Below, one piece after another: positions 45,059 through 55,775 of a stretch of DNA of 64,000 bases; the first letter of the stretch is position 1; every line of letters begins with the position of its first letter. A program made the position numbers and the translations under genes. The DNA lies in NCBI GenBank assembly GCA_964017185.1, contig OZ024874.1:54663356-54727355 (forward strand), written 5' to 3'. The notes under the pieces are model-generated. The model was not told where the DNA came from, did no database searches, and saw nothing but the letters and a program-made list of their open reading frames with translations. Origin of the DNA: Rugalucina vietnamica (lineage: Eukaryota > Mollusca > Bivalvia > Lucinida > Lucinidae).

Positions 45059-45625
45059 TATATATGACATATATACATTGTAGTGCTTGAGCAATCCATG
45101 CTTCATGCCAAGTTTCGTTGAAATCAGTCCACCGGTTCTGGAGAAGAAGATTTTTGAAGGGTTCTTACCATATATGGGCATGGGGGTCATCTTGGTCATG
45201 TGACCTGGATTTCTTATATATACATTGGTTCCCCCTTCCTATAGATGCTTCATATAAAATTTGGCTTTGGTTGGCCAAGCCGCGGTTTCAGAGAAGAAGA
45301 TCTTTGACATTGTGGAAGGACGGACGATGGACGCCAGATCATGGCTATCCTATAAGCTCACCTTGTGAGCCTAACGGCTCAGGTGAGCTAAACAGGGGTC
45401 TAAAAATCGCATGTTACATTGACGTCAATGTATTGTCACTCTCAAATTTGACAATTTTGAAGGCTGATATCTCGAAAACAAGCTCAGAACAGTATCAATT
45501 TCTTTTCATTTTCATATTTAGGACATCGCAATACATTCACATGCAAAAAATTACTGTGAGGTCAATTATGTACATCTGGCTCTAATATATGTACCCTATG
45601 CCATTAAGACTAAACATATACTTAC

Positions 45626-45700
45626 AACTGGCCGGTGTGTCCCCATTAAATCTTCTCTGGATCTGATCATGGTTGAATTTTAAGAATGCCTCATACTGTT
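45626..45700 (-). CDS. akirin: Akirin exon 3 (75 bp)
   Basis: The acceptor is CATCCTATTACAG and the donor CCAGTT|GTAAGT. It encodes [20 protein letters not shown] followed by DTPAS, the conserved C-terminal segment. It is too short to be found as a plain frame and was located by homology. Confidence 0.92.
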
Positions 45701-48700
45701 CTGTAATAGGATGACAACAAATTGAGATAAAAACATGTAATGTACATTCAGTTGAAATGCGTACAGTATAAACTGGTGTTCAGGGTTACCAACCTGACTT
45801 AATTTGAGTCGACCAGTGCAGTCACAGAAAAGAGCTAGAATCTTGAAATTTCGGATTTAAGTAGAAGAGGAATTGTACTATACATGTAGCGAAAACAAAG
45901 GCACTGATCAGCTTCGCGGTTACCGCGAAGCTCATCTGCGTCTTTGTTTTCGCCTATGCAGGTTGTTGGTTTTCCCATGAGGTGGCTCATTTTTACCAGT
46001 GACCATCAATTTTTCTAAAATCTAAACATGCTAAATGTCAGACAGTAACCAAATGATTTCATAAATCTTTCTAACCATACTTTAGTTACATATCAATAAT
46101 CCCGGCCTAGGAAACGTTTGCATGTTTTTAGTGTCAAACCTTGTTGCAGAGCTAGCCTACTGGAGGCAACTTTAAAACCAGTTATTAGTGTACATTCCTT
46201 TGTTTTATCTGACAACTGCTTTTCTTGAAATTAAATCAACAGATAATTTAAGGATTTTCAAAATGTTTTCAGGGCCAAATCCTTGGACATGAAAGTAATT
46301 GTGCCAGACATGACTTGATATAGACATGCGAGCTAACAAGTTGCAACCAAGCTTTTACAATTCCAAGTATCTGCATAGGCGAAAACAAAGACGCAGATCA
46401 GCTTCGCGGTAACCGCGAAGCTGATCAGCGCCTCTGTTTTCGCTACTCGGATAGTACAATTCCTCTTCTATGTAAATCTGCAATTTCAAGCTTCTAGCTC
46501 TTTTCTGTGCTTGTACAGGCCAGTTTGTGTCGGACCTGTTCAGAAACCACATTGTTGGTTTTCCCACGAGGCGGCTCAAATCATTGTATGAGAGGAACTG
46601 TTCGAATTATTAGTCACTTACCCGCCATTTTACACGTTAACACTGTATTATATTCCTCATGAATCTGAGTCTCTCGCTCCTTAAGCATTCGCTCACATAT
46701 CAAGCTCACTTGTTTGAATGTGAACAATGGAATGTCACGTTTGCTAGGGGAAAGTGCGTTAAACAGGGCCGTTGAGCTAGCCGTTGAAAGAGAGGGTACG
46801 GTGCTACTGTCCATCACATTTTCTTGTGAGCTTGAGGCTGACGGTGGGGGACTTGAACAACCAGGGAAGTGTAACTGTTTTCTCTTTTGAAGACGTCTGA
46901 TTTCCATACTTAAATTTGCAGCAATTTGTTCTGAAAAATAAAAGCTCATTACGAAAACATGCCCTTGCAGTATACAGAGAACTTTCTCAGGTGTAAAAAT
47001 GGATTTTTGTTTTTTAATAAATTTGGATATTTTTAATATTTTAGTTCAAAACATACATTGTGGGTACATGTCTAACGAGTACCCACAACGTATGTTTTGA
47101 ATCAAAAATAAGCAAATAGTAGGTTTACTCCAACCCCCGTTTTTCTATCTAAAAGTGGGGTTAAAGGGGGTATATATTGCAAGGACATGTTTTCCAGATG
47201 AATTTGGTACATTTATCTATAGAGATACGTAAAGGTTGACATCTGAGCCATGACGCGAGAAAACTGGTCTTCAGTGTTTCCAACCAGCCTGTACAGTCAT
47301 AGAAGAAGGCTAGAAGATTCGAATTCAGGGATTTTTTTGGCAATTTTGGGAAGGGGCCCTAGGGCCTTTCTGATTGGGAAATTTAGCGACGTAAACCCTG
47401 AATTTGGGAAATTTTCAAAATATTTACAATTGATAATATTTTCAAATGTGACCTACCTTATTGAGGTATTTCATTTAGAATCATTAAATAATAACTTATA
47501 GTCAAAGCCAAATACTGTTTCAAACAGCAAAGTTTGAATTTCACAATGTATGGAAATGTTGAAAAAAATTTCAGCTTTGAATTGGGAATTTTTTTCTTCA
47601 AATTGGGAAAAAAAAGTCATCCAAATTGCATTGGGAATGGGGCCTTATTTCGGCCCCTGAGACACCCGAAAAAAATCCCTGGAATTTCTGATAACTTTAA
47701 GTAGAAGATGGATTGTACTGTGTAGCGAAAACAAACTTGGAAGGCACTGATCAGCTGTAAGGCTAAGGTAGTGATATCATTTCAATGATCAGCTGTGCAG
47801 ATTAGATGGTGCAGATACTGCACAGCTGATCTGCGCCTTTTTTTTTTACAGAGGCAAAAATCCTGTTTTCTAATGACATGGCTCATGTACTGCTTACAAA
47901 TAGGCTAACTAACAATTGGACAACTAGTCACTGTAAAATCCAATTGATCTGGTTGGCAAGCTACTCTTTTTAATAGTGAGAAAAAGTCAATATTGGTTAC
48001 CGGACGAGGGTATAACTCGGTCATTATCGCTGTGCTTTAATCATTTTTAGATGCTTACAAAATCATAATTTCAAAATCATAATTTGCCAGAAATATTACT
48101 GGGTTCATACCTTGAGTTGAAGAAATTATAACTATCTAAAGATATTTTCAAAGCTTTTAAGAAAAAAATGATTTTGTTTTCATATCTTCTGCTTTGAATT
48201 CAGTAAAACCATAGCGATTAACACCGTGTCATTCACCTCGTACGCCTGACCGATGAGGTCATTCCGACCAGATCAATATGGTGGCATTCAATTCAGATGA
48301 AAAATATCAATCAAATTTCAGGGGTTATTCTGGCCCCGAAATACGATGAGAGAAAATGGCTCATTCAGCCTAAATTGGTGAGATTTTACAATCATTCTGC
48401 CAATTTCAATGAGATTTTTGGCTAAAAAATGAGCATATCTCTCACAATCTCCCCAGAAAATAATCCCTGAAATTTTATTTTGTGACACGTAAGTCAGTAT
48501 CAATCTATGTTTCTTTTTGCTATCATTTACAAACAGGAAAGGGGTACAATGTAAGAAAAATTTTGTGCCGGACACCGAGCCATACTAGTGAGGCTATGCT
48601 AGGGATCTGGCACTGCCAGACAGAGATAGACTGGCTAGGCGTCAGGTATCGGTATCGGAGGCAGAGACACTTCCAAAGCAAAAGTTGGTTGATTCAGGGC

Positions 48701-51700
48701 TTTACATCCCGCTGAACATAAACAGGTCGAGGAAACCCATCGAAGGACAGATATTCTGTCAAAGGACAGAATATCTGTCGTTTGACAGATATAGCAATCT
48801 GTCGATTGACAGATAGATGCCATACAAAATGTAAGTTTCCAGAAAAAAATGAGTTAATCCTAAAAACCGCACGTAGATGCATGTTGAAATCGGTAATTTT
48901 CACCCAAAGCTACCGTTTAGTGAAAACCCGAAGTGCCTTGATTAGTGCAGTTTCTGCGGAATTCCCAAAATAAAATGAAAAAATTACACAACAGTACCAG
49001 AAGTGCCACTAAAACCCTGAAAATAGAGATAAAATTCGTCCAGATTTCACTTTTAACATCTGTCAACCATTTTGGCAAAGGTGAAGGTCATGTGAATTAG
49101 ACTGGATCCCTTTCAATTTCATGTCTGGATTATTTTAGGTCAATTTGTTCCAGCGTCTGCTATGATACCTCGGTAGCAGTAGCATACAATATTTACATTG
49201 ACAACAAGTGTACGGAGGACTGTATGAGTTACGAATTACAGAAATTCCAAGTCATTTCATGCTTACAGTAAGTCCGACCATTCTATCGAATCCGGGTCAA
49301 CTGGCCTCGGGTCAAGTCGGCATTATATTTAACTATATATAAATATTGTTAAAGTAAGTGGAACAGATGTGAGGCAATGCGTGTATATAATTCTCATTTT
49401 AACCAGTTATTTTTGTCCCGTCTCTTCCATAATATACATGAGAATTAAAATTTGTTAAACATATAATTGAATACACATGTAGGCCTACCATTGCAATTGG
49501 GGGGTGCGTTCCTTTACCGGAATGGACATAATTACCGGAATGGACTACCGGAATGGACATTATGCTATGGCTTCGGGTGCTTTAAATGCATTTTATTTGC
49601 ATAAAATATACTTCTGTAGTCATATGAGTAGTTTGCATAAGATAAAATTTATCTCAGTATAGCAAAATTGACTTCTGAGGGTGGTTAGGGTAGCTCAGTG
49701 GTGGGGTCCGGGGTAGGGCACTGTTCAGAGGTTTCTTTGATTGAATCGTATAGAGATCACCAGTGGTTGTTCTATAGCAAGCACATGGATATAAAGAAGT
49801 AGAAATGATTGAATCAAATGTGCTGGCATTGTGACGGTAACCTATATAAGCATATATGAGCAACTGACATACATGACATAGGCTACCCTACCATACAGAA
49901 CACAATTTAACTGCATTTAAACCACGTGATTCTCGAACTAATCACGCTATGTATATATTCTAGGCAAATCTGTCCTCAAAAACCAAATGACCAAGTTCCA
50001 AAAGAATACAAAGCTTTCTCATATAAAACGATCTTTTATTCCTAAAAAAAAAATAAACACCAAGATAGTGATTATTATACTTCACAGACTTTTATTCACT
50101 GTAACACACAATTATTTTATTCACAAGAACGTTTTATATTTCACCAAGATAGTGATTTTGTAAGTGCAAATAAGTTTTATATTAAAAAAAAATCCATCTT
50201 TTACCGGTTTTACCGGGTGCGCAGATAAGTCTACGGCGAGACACTACGAAACAACAACAACAATGCAAAAAATATGAATATGAACAGTACGGATTGTCTA
50301 GCGGTGTATCATGTGGGCCACCGTAGTATTTTGGTAAATAACGACAATCTGCCTCTGGACCCGAAACGGCAAGAATCGCAGAGAAGCAGAACAAAATCAA
50401 CCAGTCAATCAAGATGGCGTGATGCTGTCAGCAGCTATCAACGATTCCTTGCATTTTTTCTAAAAACTGGTAATAATTACTTACATACGGGTGTTCTTAT
50501 GTGCTGAATAACTAGATCAGCTGGCTAACCTGCACTCCGATACACTTCGTGACCTAGCTCCTCTCCGTGACAGCTTAGCATAGGTTGCCTTTAAACTATA
50601 GTCGAACAGATTATGGATTTCGTAAGAAGCTTATTGCTGCTTTATTTGTTGATAATTGTTAGAATTTTTGTTATGTTTTGTTAGAAAATGCATAAATCTT
50701 GCAGTAAACATCTGGTTAGCCTGCAGAATTTCAATAAATTTGCAAAAAACACAATTTTCTAATTTTTTATCTCATATTTTACAGTAGTCTCCCCTTATCT
50801 ATTTATAGGCGTATATGATATTTTCAACAGAAAACATAAGTATTTTATGAATCTGCGTTATTTTACATCTGGAATATATATATAAACTAGGTCCTATCAG
50901 TCAGAAACAATATAACATAACATAATTTTTAATTTCTTTGGAGCCTTCGCTGATTTTTCATTTTCGACTAAGGGCTCAATAGAAACCATTTCCGTCGGTA
51001 TGGAGAGGTCTAACGGAATACCGATGGAAATATTCCGTCTACTGAATAACATCAAATCAGAATCAGAATCAGAATAGTTTACTGGTGACACGCCAAATGA
51101 CATTATTTCACCAGGGGGTTCGGATGGGGGGGAAAATTAGTCCCTTGAACGCACGAGTGAAGCGAACTTGGACACACAATCATCTGACATTTCAGCAGTA
51201 GAAAACAGAGAGTCAGGGAGGTCATTCCAGTCCCTGATAGTCTGGGGAAAGAAACTACATTTATAGGCCTCTATACTAGCAGATTGAAGCTGAAATGCCT
51301 TGGAGTGGCTATTTCTACAACGCCTAGTCTTTGGGATAAGGTCATCTGTAGGTATTCTGGCTTTACCCTTCAGACCTTTGTATAGTAATATAAGTCGATT
51401 ATCCGTCCTCCTTTTCTTGAGAGATTCCCATCTGAGTTGTTCAAGAATGCCAGTCATACTAACTCAAATATATTGCAGGAACTAATTCTAGAATTCCGCA
51501 GAAAACGCACCAACCCAGGAACCTCTGGTCTTTAGTAAACGGTTGTACTGGTTGAAAAGCACAGATTTCAACATGTATCTAATTGCGGATTTTCTGATTT
51601 ACATGTTTTGTTCATGAAAATTACATTTGGTATGGCATTTATCTGTCGTTTGACAGATAGTGATATCTGTCAAACGACAGATATTCTGTCCTTTGACAGA

Positions 51701-52068
51701 ATATCTGTCCTTCGATGGGTTTCCTCGACCTGATAAAGGGTCTTATGGAGAACAGACTACGATATAAAGTCACATCCAGGACAGGAGAAAACCAGAATCA
51801 AACACATGACCCATGATTTACAAGGATAGTTGCTTTAAATCACTGCGCCACAGGGACTTCCAATAAATAAAGCAAAGGGAACCCAAGAGTTACCTGATGA
51901 GAGTTTGGGAATAACATCATTAAACGGCGAACTTTGGGCATTTTTAGTTGGAGGCGTAGAAGGAGAAAGTGTCATGGGCATGCATCGTCGCCTTTTTGGT
52001 GTTGTTTGGCCTGGACTGTGCAAAGGATCAAAATCTAAACTTCTTTTCAAAGTCGCTCCGCAAGCCAT
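45626..52068 (-). CDS. akirin: Akirin, three of its coding exons
   Basis: A small nuclear protein that couples transcription factors (NF-kappaB/Relish, Twist) to SWI/SNF-type chromatin remodelling and takes part in innate immunity and development. Exons on the minus strand are 52068-51894, 46930-46622 and 45700-45626, in consistent phase 1 throughout; about 186 residues are covered. Family signatures are the start [16 protein letters not shown], the nuclear localisation signal PKRRRC at about residues 24-29, [20 protein letters not shown], and the C-terminal [19 protein letters not shown]-like region with [10 protein letters not shown]. Exon 3 ends with one base of the next codon, so a short last exon coding about three residues and the stop lies downstream. 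Intron 1 (about 5 kb) is mostly transposons. No other akirin copy is seen here. Confidence 0.94.
45809..45989 (+). repeat. MITE-B copy, left-truncated, in akirin intron 2
   Basis: Core and right end are intact (CCCATGAGGTGGCTCA); the outer left terminal repeat is missing. It faces the inverted copy at 46369-46578. Confidence 0.8.
46369..46578 (-). repeat. MITE-B copy, truncated, in akirin intron 2
   Basis: Starts within the TCTGCATAGGCGAAAAC segment and runs to CACGAGGCGGCTCA. With 45809-45989 it forms an inverted pair about 380 bp apart in the same intron. Confidence 0.82.
46622..46930 (-). CDS. akirin: Akirin exon 2 (309 bp)
   Basis: The acceptor is TTATTTTTCAG and the donor GGCGG|GTAAGT. 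It encodes the coiled [17 protein letters not shown] helix, a Ser/Pro-rich linker ([12 protein letters not shown]) and the conserved [20 protein letters not shown] region. Confidence 0.94.
46948..47199 (+). repeat. MITE-A copy at the akirin exon 2 acceptor
   Basis: ATTACGAAAACATGCCC ... TTTTCCAGAT. It begins 18 bp upstream (in gene sense) of the exon 2 acceptor boundary. The central palindrome is shortened. Confidence 0.8.
47244..47884 (+). repeat. MITE-B copy interrupted by a 356-bp transposon
   Basis: The left part is 47244-47325 (TGAGCCATGACGCGAGAAAA) and the right part 47682-47884 (ending GACATGGCTCA). The core contains an extra 29-bp segment at 47758-47786 also found at 58808-58836. Confidence 0.83.
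47326..47681 (+). mobile_element. CAGGG/CCCTG-ended non-autonomous transposon, 356 bp
   Basis: Terminal repeats CAGGGATTTTTTT and AAAAAAATCCCTG (13 bp), with an exact 5-bp duplication GAATT at 47321-47325 and 47682-47686. GGGGCC words occur near both ends. No coding capacity. It is nested in a MITE-B inside akirin intron 1. Confidence 0.85.
48723..51732. mobile_element. 3.0-kb transposon with long palindromic terminal repeats, in akirin intron 1
   Basis: Terminal inverted repeats of about 112 bp (48723-48834 and 51621-51732) begin CAGGTCGAGGAAACCCATCG. The flanking 5-bp duplication ATAAA (48718-48722 and 51733-51737) is exact. Each terminal repeat is itself folded: GACAGATATTCTGTC faces GACAGAATATCTGTC across AAAG, followed by further ATCTGTC/GACAGAT pairs. 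The interior is AT-rich, holds a LINE tail (51055-51460) and no recognisable transposase. The structure recalls foldback elements; the CAG/CTG ends and 5-bp duplication link it to the other elements of this window. Confidence 0.9.
51055..51460 (-). pseudogene. LINE 3' fragment (end of the reverse transcriptase ORF and tail)
   Basis: A minus-strand frame of 106 codons ([33 protein letters not shown]) matches the C-terminal end of non-LTR retrotransposon ORF2 proteins. After the stop come CATTTGGCGTGTCACCAGT and a CTGATT-type simple repeat, a typical LINE tail. It is 5'-truncated and lies inside the 3.0-kb element. Confidence 0.8.
51894..52068 (-). CDS. akirin: Akirin exon 1 with start codon
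   Basis: The ATG at 52068 opens [20 protein letters not shown], the invariant akirin N-terminus, followed by the PKRRRC nuclear signal and a Ser/Thr/Pro-rich stretch. The donor is CATCAG|GTAACT. Confidence 0.95.
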
Positions 52069-53029
52069 TTTCGAATCTGCTCTCTACTTTAATTTCAGTC
52101 TTCCAAGTTATTTCAAAATAAAATTCAAATAACAATTATCAGCATCGGAGTCAGAAAGGCGTGTTTAGTGCAACAGGAAAGCCGATGTTGTCGGATTTCT
52201 TCACTGGCTTCAACTTCAAGTATCTCCGAGACAAAAAAAAAATGGCTGACAATAAATCAAAACAATCAGCCTCGTTTTCGTTCATAGAAAGATTGATATA
52301 AATTTATGGAACGAAAGGAATCCCGTTGATTTAAGAACCGTCAAAAATCTAAGTTTCGGGTCATTTTGGCATAACAATTTCGGCCAAAAATCTTTTCGGT
52401 CCATGTCGGGCCATGTCGGCTCATTCATCATTTTTTCTTGTGAAAATAATGCGAAAGGAGCAGAAGGTAAATTCAACAGAGACGGACCTAAAATATTTGT
52501 TTCTCTCAAGACCTTGACATAGACATTAACATAAAGAGTTAGAAAAACAGTACTGATAATGATGCCTCTCCCTGCTGCATGGACAATCCACATGAACACA
52601 GCCGGGAAAGACAACAGCATCAGTATATTGAATAGACAGTAAAATAGAAATTCTAATGTAAATTGAAATGAATAAAACAAAATTCCATGCATGAACATAA
52701 AAAGATCAACTGAACATGAAACATTAATTTGGCGGGTTATGTTGTAAATTAAGAACAAGTTTTCCCAAGTATCATCGAATGAGTGTCCAGGGCCATAGCC
52801 GATAGAAAAATAGCATGATCAAGTGGTCATCTTATTTCATCTATTAAAACTGATTCTCAAGCGTATTAGTAGAACAGAAAAGCCCAGAGAGGTAAACTTA
52901 TTTCCTTCAAAAGCGATTTCGCTTTGATCAAAGAGGTTTATTACTGCCCCTGTATTCTACAGAAAGTCCTCAGAAAAATACTCAGGCGTTTTCGTGCAAT
53001 AAGCCGGCGACGCAAGTCTATGGTAGATA
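52069..53029. other. Upstream flank of akirin, unassigned 158-codon frame
   Basis: Probably contains the akirin promoter; no TATA box or known site stands out. A minus-strand frame at 52282-52758 gives a hydrophobic 158-residue translation that I do not recognise. Confidence 0.4.
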
Positions 53030-53750
53030 ATGACATGTCTGGGGCGTGGCCTGTATGGACCCCAGGGGCACCATTGGCAGGATTTATAAAGAGGAGTACT
53101 ATACATTGCTCCACATAAAATATGAAAGCTCTGGGCCATGTGGTTTCGAAGAAGAAGATTTTTTATGTGTTTTTTTTTTTTTTCAATTGTAAGTCAATGG
53201 GAGCTATTGATCCCCCTCGGGGTGGGGCCATTTTTGACCCCAGGGGTATGATTCGCAGGATTTATGTAAAGCTTTAAATAGCAATGCTGCATACTAAATA
53301 TATAAATATAGAAGCTTTGGCTCTTGTAGTTTCAAAGGAGAAGATTTTTACATGTATTTCTTTTTATAAAACTAGGTCGGGTGATGACGCCCCCGGTGCG
53401 GGGCCTTTATGGATCCCAGGGGCACGGTTGGCAGGATTTATAAAGAGGACCACTATACATAGCTACACACAAAATATGAAAGCTTTGGGCCTTGTGGTTT
53501 CGTTGAAGAAGATTGTTTTATACTTTTCCCATTGTAAGTCTATGGGAGCTGACACCAGAGTTCTGATCAGACCTGGCCCAAAACCAAACACAACATTTCC
53601 CCTTCCTAAATGATGCTTTAGATAAAATTTGATCACGATTGTTGTCTTAGAGATATTCAATTTTTAAAAGGTGAACGGACGCATGGACGGACGGACGGAC
53701 GCCGGCTTGACTACTATACTATAAGCTCACCTTCGGCTCAGGTGAGCTAA
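53030..53750 (+). mobile_element. Helentron-like element C, three core units, left end unclear
   Basis: Right end AAGCTCACCTTCGGCTCAGG followed by TGAGCTAA, preceded by GGACGGACGGACG. Three related units begin near 53040, 53215 and 53395, each with CCCAGGGGCA/TATG and GGCAGGATTTATA. The left end is not recognised, so the start is approximate. Confidence 0.6.
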
Positions 53751-53805
53751 AATGTGTTTCTCGTAAATCATTTTATTAACACATGCATGTAACTGAAACT
53801 GGAAG

Positions 53806-53990
53806 AAGCCTACGTGTCGCAGTGGATATATCACTCGCCTTGTAAACCAAGGGTCGCAGGTTCGATTCCGGGTTTCTCCAGTCTGTCGGATGAGACTTTA
53901 AACCGAGGTCCCGTCTCCATATGACATATGACCTTAGCTGTTGGTTGGGAGTTAAACCGAAAATCAACCAACTAATCAACTGGAACTGGA
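53806..53990 (+). repeat. SINE derived from threonine tRNA
   Basis: The head GTGTCGCAGTGGATATATCA and CTTGTAAACCAAGGGTCGC-AGGTTCGATTCC closely follows a threonine tRNA (anticodon TGT). The body GATGAGACTTTAAACCGAGG and a tail region TGACCTTAGCTGTTGG and GAGTTAAACC come next. The acceptor stem is not restored, so it is not a tRNA gene. Confidence 0.75.
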
Positions 53991-54105
53991 GCTCGTTAAA
54001 CTACCCTTTGGAAATTGGGGACAATGCGGCAATGCTTAGTTCTATCGTGTAGATATTTATTCGCACAATACACAATTTAGGGAGAGTGAGGGCCAGGTAA
54101 TGATA

Positions 54106-54342
54106 TGAGCCGCGACGCGAGAAAACCGGTCTTCGGGGTTTACGACCAGGTCTGACACAAACCAACCTGTACAGTCACAGAAGCAGGCTAGAAGCTTGAA
54201 ATTTCGGATTTAAGAAGAAGAGAAATTGTACTATCCGTGTAGCGAAAACAAAGGCGCTGATCAGCTTCGCGGTTACCGCGAAGCTGATCTGCGCCTTTGT
54301 TTTCGCCTAGGCAAAAATCCGGTTTTCTCACGATGCGGCTCA
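54106..54342 (+). repeat. MITE-B, full-length copy
   Basis: 237 bp, TGAGCCGCGACGCGAGAAAA ... CTCACGATGCGGCTCA, with perfect core arms (GATCAGCTTCGCGGTTACCG and complement). The best reference copy of its subfamily. Confidence 0.9.
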
Positions 54343-55703
54343 ATTATGAATAAAGCCTTATGAAATACAACTAGACACGGAAAATACGACTGAATGGCTT
54401 ATTGACAAAAATGAACCTAGAGCAGGCAAAGAATACATCTAAATTCGTTAAATCAATATGGGCAGCAACAAGTCCGAGATTACTACATAAACAGAAATGC
54501 CCCCAACTCCTGAAGCCGTTGAACACTCCAGCAAACTCCACACTCCAGAGATCATCAGAAGTAACCTACATCAAAGGCAGCTGTGGCAGAAATTTAGTCA
54601 ACACTGAGTAAACAGAGCATCAATGCTACCTGACAAATCCCCGAACCTATTGATCGTTTTACCTATACACATTTATATACACTTCCTTGTTACTTATTAC
54701 TTACTACTCCACTTTTAACTTCAAAGGTAGTCAGTAAGTTATAGGGGTAATTTGGTGACACCACCCCCCTTATGTGTTTTATGGCTTCATTGAGAAGAAT
54801 GGTTTTCGACATCCTGTCTTTCGAGCTCCGGATATTCCGTAATCCCGGGTATAGTGGGTACCTTACCGTGCGCAATCCTTTTTAGAATTTTATTCCCACT
54901 CGTTTTGGAAACCGGGGAGTGATACGGGATTGTTTTGGAGATCTGGATATACTCCATAGATTGTTTTGTTACACGTACTTTATTATTTTTCGGCCTTAAT
55001 AAATGATTGTGAAAGTTAATTTATCTGGATACCCTGTGGTCGAAACTACATAGTACAGTTTTATTACCATTTTTCGAACTTTAGCAGGTATTATTAGAAT
55101 GGTAAAGACATATAAGCCTCAAATCATTTGAACTTAGTCATTTTGACTATTATAATTTATGGGTACCATGTGAGGGCAACAAAACCCAACAAAAATCATT
55201 GTATCTTGCCCTTTCGAAGAAAGTTGAAGGTACTCGACTCTCCGAACCACTGTCCGGGAATCCAAGCCATCCTGCATTTTTATCCTATTTCTTATGTTTT
55301 CATTCGACAATGCATATTGGACAAACTGGTAAACGGATAATGTTCAAGCATTTTCAAGGTGTCAGTTTATCAATCAGTTTCACTGTTGTTGGACAGTGAA
55401 TAGTCTCGTGTGTACGCCCGTTTCTTCGAAGACGCATTCTGCATCGACTTGGAATATTTTTACCACCAACTGAATAGGATACCGGGGTCCTCGACCCATT
55501 TACATGATAATTTTCGTGAGTTCTTTTGCGATATATTTCCTATAATTACGTTATTTTGGTGTGTAGTTTTGGCTAAACCGAGATTCCCAGACGTTTTAAA
55601 GTTTTTCAGAAGATTGCACGTAAACGGCTAGGGGAACGTATACATTTTTATTGTTGTATGCACATATGAGTACATATTTTCGTAATATTTAATTACAAGT
55701 ATA

Positions 55704-55775
55704 TACAGCCTATTTTCCTCGTACAGCCTATTTTCCTTGTACAGCCTATTTTCCTTGTACAGCCTATTTTCCTCG
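55704..55775 (+). repeat. Four-unit 18-bp tandem repeat
   Basis: TACAGCCTATTTTCCTCG/TTG repeated four times head to tail with one variable position. Confidence 0.95.

Larger units (their letters stand above)
42703..45391 (+). mobile_element. Helentron-like element B, carrying two nested insertions
   Basis: The left end is ACAACCAGAGGATCAATGG with CGCTCACCTGA. The right end is AGCTCACCTTGTGAGCCTAA followed by CGGCTCAGGTGAGCTAA. The core has several units with ACCATATATGGGCAT and CATCTTGGTCATGTGA. It is interrupted by a hAT-like element at 42847-43682 and a Tigger-like MITE at 44871-45058. No replicase or helicase gene is present. Confidence 0.7.

Noticed and set aside
52282-52758. 158-codon minus-strand frame upstream of akirin
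   Set aside because: The translation is hydrophobic and biased as expected from AT-rich DNA; no domain, start context or splice evidence supports it.
53814-53875. Functional threonine tRNA gene
   Set aside because: The acceptor stem does not pair and the sequence continues into a SINE body shared with another copy.
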